Shown: one piece after another, positions 8,705 through 11,979 of the stretch | Layout: each line of letters opens with the position of its first letter | Numbering within the stretch: position 1 is the stretch's first letter | Assembly: GCA_037441525.1 (NCBI GenBank) | Contig: JBBISA010000083.1 | Coordinates: 1-11,979, forward strand | Direction: 5' to 3' | DNA from: SKVR01 sp037441525 | GTDB lineage: Bacteria > Bacteroidota > Bacteroidia > Bacteroidales > UBA7960 | DNA: 11,979 bases | Program-made: the position numbers and the translations under genes | The notes under the pieces: generated by a model | Told to the model about the DNA's origin: nothing | Databases searched by the model: none | The model's input: the letters and a program-made list of their open reading frames with translations, nothing else

Positions 8705-9598
8705 TTATCTTCTGAGTTGAATATCGTTTGATGTTACTACCAGAGTGCCAACTTTAACACCTCCGCCATTCTTGGGGCTTGGTGCATTTGAGCCGGTATT
8801 GGTGAGTCGGTAAGGGCCATAGGTAATTTTCTTTTCGTTTCGCTGGCCCGGGAATAGTGCAACATACCCTGAAACTACCGCGCTTCCGTTATCATTGTAA
8901 AGGTGGATATAAATGTCGTAATCACCCGGAATCAGGTCGCGCTGATAAATAAGTTCGTAAAAATCTTCCTGCCTTACCCTCGATGTAAGATCTTCGGTGA
9001 GGGTTGCAAACGGAGTGTTTCTGATTTCGTAGTAGCACCAGTCGCCGGTAGCATTATTGCGCAACCATACATCCACGTCGAGGTCTTCCTCCCAGGTGCA
9101 TACAATGCCAAGTTTTGCATTAACCCCAAAGAAAATGTTGCTTATTCCCGAATTCTGGGGGATTTGCTGCTGCAATTCGGCAATAGTCTGGTTGGCTTGT
9201 GCAAGTTGTTGCTGAAGGTTTTCAATCTGCTGCTGAAGTTGCTGTTGTATTTGCTGATGTTCCTGTCTCAGGCGTTCCTGCTCCTGCTGGCATGCTGCGA
9301 GTTGCCTTTGCAGGTCTTCAACCTGTTGCCGAAGAGTTGCAATAAGTTCATTGAGGCGGTTTATCTGCTGTTGTATCTGTTCCATCAACTCACGGGGCAC
9401 CGAATTACGTGCCTGTTCGAGCAGTTCCTGAATATCGGTGACCGAAACTTCCATTTGTTGCAGCGTTTCAAGTGCTTCTCTGTCTTCGGGAGTAGCTTTT
9501 GGAATAACAATAAAAAGGATAATCACTGCGGCCAGTGCTCCCGAAAGCAGGTCGAGAAATGAAACGCTGAATACATTTATTTCTTTGTTTTTAGCCAT
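8705..9598 (-). CDS. MotB/ExbD-like subunit with Gln-rich coiled coil and YfaP/DUF2135-like domain
   Basis: The 297-residue protein starts with a short cytoplasmic tail and one membrane helix (about 10-33). Asp16 sits in FSVSFLDLLSG at the place of the proton-accepting Asp of MotB, ExbD and TolR. Residues 38-146 form a long, Gln-rich coiled coil that should reach into the periplasm. The C-terminal domain (about 155-297) has a W169 followed by DLDVDVWL, then CYYEIRNTPFATLTEDLT and a late PGDYDIYIHLY. This resembles the beta-sandwich family of YfaP (DUF2135), whose typical features are W..D.DVDL and CYY; the match is by motif and would need a profile search. There is no OmpA-like peptidoglycan-binding domain, unlike MotB or ZorB. 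Its start lies one base from the stop of the kinase gene, so the two are probably translationally coupled. It is very likely the stator partner of the channel gene that follows. Confidence 0.88.
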   Translation of the reverse strand: MAKNKEINVFSVSFLDLLSGALAAVIILFIVIPKATPEDREALETLQQMEVSVTDIQELLEQARNSVPRELMEQIQQQINRLNELIATLRQQVEDLQRQLAACQQEQERLRQEHQQIQQQLQQQIENLQQQLAQANQTIAELQQQIPQNSGISNIFFGVNAKLGIVCTWEEDLDVDVWLRNNATGDWCYYEIRNTPFATLTEDLTSRVRQEDFYELIYQRDLIPGDYDIYIHLYNDNGSAVVSGYVALFPGQRNEKKITYGPYRLTNTGSNAPSPKNGGGVKVGTLVVTSNDIQLRR

Positions 9599-9599
9599 A

Positions 9600-10886
9600 T
9601 CAGTCTGCTTTAATTACTTTAAGGGTAGTATCGCCAATGGTAATAATATCGCCTGGTTTAAGGGGTTTGCCGGGGAAAGTCTCTGCTTTCTGTGAGTTAA
9701 CATAGGTTCCGTTGGTAGATGGTATCCACGAGCGGGTTTCCATATTCCACTGGCCATCTTTAATGATCCACCAGGGGTATTTTTCGATCTTTTCAATGGT
9801 AGCATGGCGACGCGATACGTAGGTTAGTACTTCATCGCGAATATCGATATCATTTACAACGCCTTTATCATTTCTTCCTATGGTAAACGAACCTATCTGC
9901 TCACCACGCAACAGCCCCTGAAGGTTATATACTCTTCTGAATTCCTCACCCTGCATAACCATTAAATTGATAAATGGGGTAGAATCAGAACTTTCGTTTA
10001 CTCCGGCAGCCAGATCACCTTTTCCGTCCACCATTTCAAGAACAGCTTTGATGTTTTGTGGCCGTTTGCGATAGTCGGGCTGCAGGCAGTGAGAAATAGT
10101 GTGTGCCCAGGTTGCAGGAATATTGGGGTTAACCATCTTTAAATCCCTGAAATTTCCTTTGGCCGAGTTCATTACATAAGTTCCCAAATCGGCCTGGGTT
10201 TCGAGTTTACCGAAAGGCAATGAGCCAGTAAATAGCTCATACATCATAACCCCAAAAGCAAAAATATCGACTGTGGGAATTATTGTTACATGGGCGCTTT
10301 TGGGTTGTGCCTGTTCGGGAGGCATATACATGTAGGTTCCGAAAACCACCTGTGGTTTTCCTGCCCAGTTCATCTGCGTAAGTCGTTTAAGGTTGGCATG
10401 GCCGGCAATACCAAAGTCGGAGAGTTTTGCCTTGTTGGTTTCATCGAAAAGTATATTTTCGGGTTTCAGATCGCGGTGTACTTTGCCATTGTTATGAAGA
10501 GCATCGAGGCCAAGAAGTATGCTTACCCCGATTTCGGGCACCTTTGTTTGAGAAAGGGTGCGGTTTTCCATATGGTTTCTCAGGTCGCCATTGGGGCAAA
10601 AGTCCATTATTATGTAAGGGTTTCCTGATAAGGTTCCATACTCATAATTATGCACCAGATAAGGTGAATCGATTTTTCCCGTCTGAAACTCAAGTTCGAA
10701 GCGGGCAAGTATATTATTGCGCTCCGGCCCATCGGTTTCCCAAAGCCGCAAAAGTTTCAGCGCATACCTTGAACTATTTTTCCGGGCCAGAAAAACAGAG
10801 CCAAACCCTCCTTCTCCAAGGGTTTTTTCAATAATATAAGCGTCTATTTGTGAACCGGGAAATACTTCAACTCTGTTGGGGATCAT
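9600..10886 (-). CDS. Soluble Ser/Thr protein kinase with C-terminal FHA domain
   Basis: This is a complete Hanks-type kinase. The glycine loop GEGGFG is at 24-29, the ATP lysine K44 in YALKLL, a canonical HRDLKPEN loop at 137-144, DFG at 157-159, an MPPE activation-segment end at 188-191 and FAFGVMMYELFTG in helix F (209-221). After a short linker (about 285-305) a C-terminal FHA domain spans about 305-428, with TIGR at 335-338, YVSRRHATI at 356-364 and STNGTYVN at 390-397, all expected for phosphothreonine binding. No membrane helix is visible, so it should act in the cytoplasm. Being an RD-type kinase it is probably activated by phosphorylation of its activation loop, and the FHA domain may bind its own phosphorylated sites or those of a partner. 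It differs from the downstream MORN kinase in architecture and catalytic loop, so the two kinases probably have separate inputs. Its stop codon nearly touches the next start. Confidence 0.95.
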   Translation of the reverse strand: MIPNRVEVFPGSQIDAYIIEKTLGEGGFGSVFLARKNSSRYALKLLRLWETDGPERNNILARFELEFQTGKIDSPYLVHNYEYGTLSGNPYIIMDFCPNGDLRNHMENRTLSQTKVPEIGVSILLGLDALHNNGKVHRDLKPENILFDETNKAKLSDFGIAGHANLKRLTQMNWAGKPQVVFGTYMYMPPEQAQPKSAHVTIIPTVDIFAFGVMMYELFTGSLPFGKLETQADLGTYVMNSAKGNFRDLKMVNPNIPATWAHTISHCLQPDYRKRPQNIKAVLEMVDGKGDLAAGVNESSDSTPFINLMVMQGEEFRRVYNLQGLLRGEQIGSFTIGRNDKGVVNDIDIRDEVLTYVSRRHATIEKIEKYPWWIIKDGQWNMETRSWIPSTNGTYVNSQKAETFPGKPLKPGDIITIGDTTLKVIKAD

Positions 10887-10961
10887 AGGCTGAAAATGGC
10901 AATGTGTCCAGGGTTAGTTTTTTATGGTGAACTAAAATACTGCACAGCAAATTCAGGGAGA

Positions 10962-11696
10962 TCACTCATCAGTCCAGAACCTGAATTTTTTATCACCCAT
11001 TAAAACAATATCTCCCTTTTGCAAAACATGGGGTTTGTTTACCTGAACAAAGGTGGTTTGCATGTCGCTCTTATCTTCAATGGTAAAAACACCATTTTCT
11101 GACTTAATAACAGCCTGCACCTTTGATGTAATGGTGTTGTTTCCTGGATCGAGGCTTTCACGATTTAACGGAACAAGAGTACCAACACATTCTATTAAGA
11201 CTCCTGCGTTTTCATCTAAGGTCTGAATGGGTTCCAGGTAGCACTTTACCTTTTTCACCTGCCGGTATGGGTCGATCGTTTTGTTGAAAGAAGCTGGTGC
11301 GCCATCGCCAGCACCCTCGCCTTCAACTATCCTGACCGATTTCCCTTCTTTTTCAAAAATGTGAATGTTTGCCTGCTTTTGCTGTGGTGCAGAAGAAGCT
11401 TGTTGCGAAACCGGAGCTCCTGCCGAAAAAGTGTTTTTACATTTTATGCACTGGGTGGCATCGGCCATATTAGGATACCCACATGAAGGGCAATTGCGCA
11501 CGTTTTGCTGATCCCAGTATGGGGTTGCGGCCTCTTTGCCGAGCTCGGTGGCAGGCGAGTATTTTTCGGCAGGTGCTGAAACCGGTTCTGATTGCTTAAC
11601 ACCGGCTACCATTGACCCTTTCAGGGGTGCATTACATTTTTCGCATCTGACATTGGAAGGGGAGTTGCTCCAACCGCAATTATTACATCTTATCAT
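10962..11696 (-). CDS. Double zinc-ribbon protein with a degenerate FHA-like C-terminal domain
   Basis: The 244-residue protein has two short zinc ribbons: Cys4, 7, 18, 21 (CNNC...CEKC) and Cys69, 72, 83, 86 (CPSC...CIKC). A low-complexity Ala/Gln/Ser linker (about 88-110) follows. The C-terminal half (about 155-242) has FHA-like spacing: LNRESLDPGNNTITSKVQAVI, then FTIEDKSDMQTTFVQV and a late LQKGDIVLMGDKKFRF. The usual Ser-x-x-His is SKVQ, so the phosphopeptide-contacting His is missing; it may bind something else or only pack as a structural domain. No signal peptide or membrane helix is seen, so it is probably cytoplasmic. It is the first gene of the likely operon, so it could be a scaffold, a substrate of the kinase or a regulator. 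Start: ATG at 11696, followed at once by the first zinc ribbon. The preceding bases are A-rich with no clear ribosome-binding site. Confidence 0.88.
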   Translation of the reverse strand: MIRCNNCGWSNSPSNVRCEKCNAPLKGSMVAGVKQSEPVSAPAEKYSPATELGKEAATPYWDQQNVRNCPSCGYPNMADATQCIKCKNTFSAGAPVSQQASSAPQQKQANIHIFEKEGKSVRIVEGEGAGDGAPASFNKTIDPYRQVKKVKCYLEPIQTLDENAGVLIECVGTLVPLNRESLDPGNNTITSKVQAVIKSENGVFTIEDKSDMQTTFVQVNKPHVLQKGDIVLMGDKKFRFWTDE

Positions 11697-11764
11697 AGCT
11701 TTTTGGTTTTTTAGAATAAACTTTGGCGCTAATTGTAAAAATTTTTATGTAATTGATGAAGAAA

Positions 11765-11793
11765 ACCAACTCAGGTTTAGGGGCCTGGTTGGT
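11765..11793 (-). terminator. Stem-loop, possible terminator of the preceding minus-strand gene or leader structure
   Basis: ACCAAC and CAGG (11765-11770, 11772-11775) pair with CCTG and GTTGGT (11784-11787, 11788-11793), leaving one bulged T and an 8-base loop. On the minus strand it is followed by TTTCTT, only a weak T-run. It lies about 70 bases before the first start codon, so it could instead be a structured 5' leader. Confidence 0.35.
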
Positions 11794-11876
11794 CATTAAT
11801 GCTTTCAGTATACGGGAAATATATTTTTGTATTCAAAATAATACTGTTCGTCTAATAAAATATAATGACAATCGGG

Positions 11877-11904
11877 ATTAACAAAGTTAATTAATTTTGT
11901 TAAT
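11877..11904. promoter_or_regulatory. 28-bp near-perfect palindrome, possible operator over a -7 element
   Basis: The arms ATTAACAAA (11877-11885) and TTTGTTAAT (11896-11904) are perfect inverted repeats. The centre TTAATTAA is itself palindromic, so 26 of 28 positions are symmetric, with one mismatched pair (11886/11895). On the minus strand TAACTTTG at 11889-11882 matches the Bacteroidota -7 consensus TAnnTTTG, but no TTTG at the expected -33 spacing is seen (TTTC lies nearer). Such a layout would suit a dimeric repressor, but AT-rich DNA yields such symmetry by chance fairly often. Confidence 0.35.
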
Positions 11905-11979
11905 GAAATGCAGACTGATTAAAATTTTTATGATTATCCGCAATCTTGCAAGTAAATTTTCAAACGACTTATTTTGGCG

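Larger units (their letters stand above)
27..11696 (-). other. Probable single operon of eight intact genes and one pseudogene
   Basis: All genes point the same way. The gaps, from first to last, are about 75, 1, 53, 29, 30, 24, 54 and 46 bases. I see no convincing terminator or strong promoter in any of the gaps, though weak internal promoters cannot be excluded. The content is functionally coherent (kinases, phosphatase, FHA readers, channel pair), which supports joint expression. The 75-base gap after the zinc-ribbon gene contains a weak TTAGTT...AACTAA pair only. Confidence 0.7.
11697..11979. other. Non-coding region upstream of the operon
   Basis: This 283-base stretch is strongly AT-rich and has no credible gene on either strand. 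It contains a stem-loop near 11765-11793 and a 28-bp palindrome near 11877-11904, both annotated separately. It runs to the window edge, so the neighbouring gene on the right is not seen. The bases just before the operon start (11697-11716) are A-rich on the minus strand, as is common in Bacteroidota leaders. Confidence 0.6.

Noticed and set aside
9165..9310. Short tandem DNA repeat of the type tgctgctg
   Set aside because: The pattern is irregular and follows from Gln-rich heptads of the coiled coil rather than a true microsatellite.
8903..9562. A 219-codon open frame on the plus strand opposite the MotB-like gene
   Set aside because: It is antisense to the Gln-rich coiled coil, whose CAG/CAA codons read as Leu/Cys-rich on the other strand. 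The minus-strand product has a membrane helix, coiled coil and domain motifs; the plus-strand one has none.
7896..9598. Zorya anti-phage ZorA/ZorB or flagellar MotA/MotB
   Set aside because: The MotA-like protein lacks the long ZorA tail, the partner lacks an OmpA-like domain, and no ZorC, ZorD or ZorE-like gene or flagellar gene is in the window.
8705..9598. TerD-type tellurite resistance domain at the C-terminus of the MotB-like protein
   Set aside because: DLDVDVWL recalls the TerD Asp motif, but the following CYY and PGDYDIYI pattern fits YfaP/DUF2135 better; no other ter gene is present.
2179..10886. Type VI secretion regulatory cluster (PpkA/PppA/Fha)
   Set aside because: Kinase, PP2C and FHA are present, but no Tss structural gene, Hcp, VgrG or ClpV is seen in the window.
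1..11979. tRNA, rRNA, CRISPR array, insertion sequence or integrase
   Set aside because: No cloverleaf, repeat-spacer pattern, transposase motif or terminal inverted repeat was seen on either strand.

Overview
The window reads as a chromosomal piece of a Bacteroidota (Bacteroidetes) genome. Gaps between genes are AT-rich, start codons are preceded by A/T-rich stretches with no clear Shine-Dalgarno sequence, and eukaryote-like Ser/Thr kinases with MORN tails suit that phylum. The taxonomic call is an inference from style; there is no rRNA or marker gene here.

Every convincing gene lies on the minus strand, so transcription runs from right to left. The order is: a double zinc-ribbon protein with a degenerate FHA-like tail (11696-10962); a soluble Ser/Thr kinase with a C-terminal FHA domain (10886-9600); a MotB/ExbD-like membrane protein with a long Gln-rich coiled coil and a YfaP/DUF2135-like C-terminal domain (9598-8705); a MotA/TolQ/ExbB-type channel protein (8651-7896); an FHA-TM-coiled coil-trypsin-like protease fusion (7866-6385); an unrecognised secreted protein (6354-5548); a PP2C phosphatase with a membrane anchor (5523-4186); a transmembrane kinase with periplasmic MORN repeats (4131-2179); and a decayed paralogue of that kinase (2132-27). 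Gaps between genes are 1-75 bases, which fits one operon. The only longer non-coding stretch is 11697-11979. It holds a 28-bp near-perfect palindrome and a stem-loop, and is the likely control region.

Taken together, the locus looks like a self-contained phospho-signalling module that spans the inner membrane. Two kinases write Ser/Thr phosphorylation, a PP2C enzyme erases it, and two or three FHA or FHA-like domains could read it. Several members carry a cytoplasmic signalling domain joined through one membrane helix to a periplasmic part (protease, MORN repeats, Pro/Thr-rich tail). An ion-motive-force channel pair of the MotA/MotB-ExbB/ExbD type sits in the middle and could be the effector or energy source. 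I know of no named system with exactly this gene set; its biological role (envelope stress, secretion, contact or phage response) cannot be settled from sequence alone.
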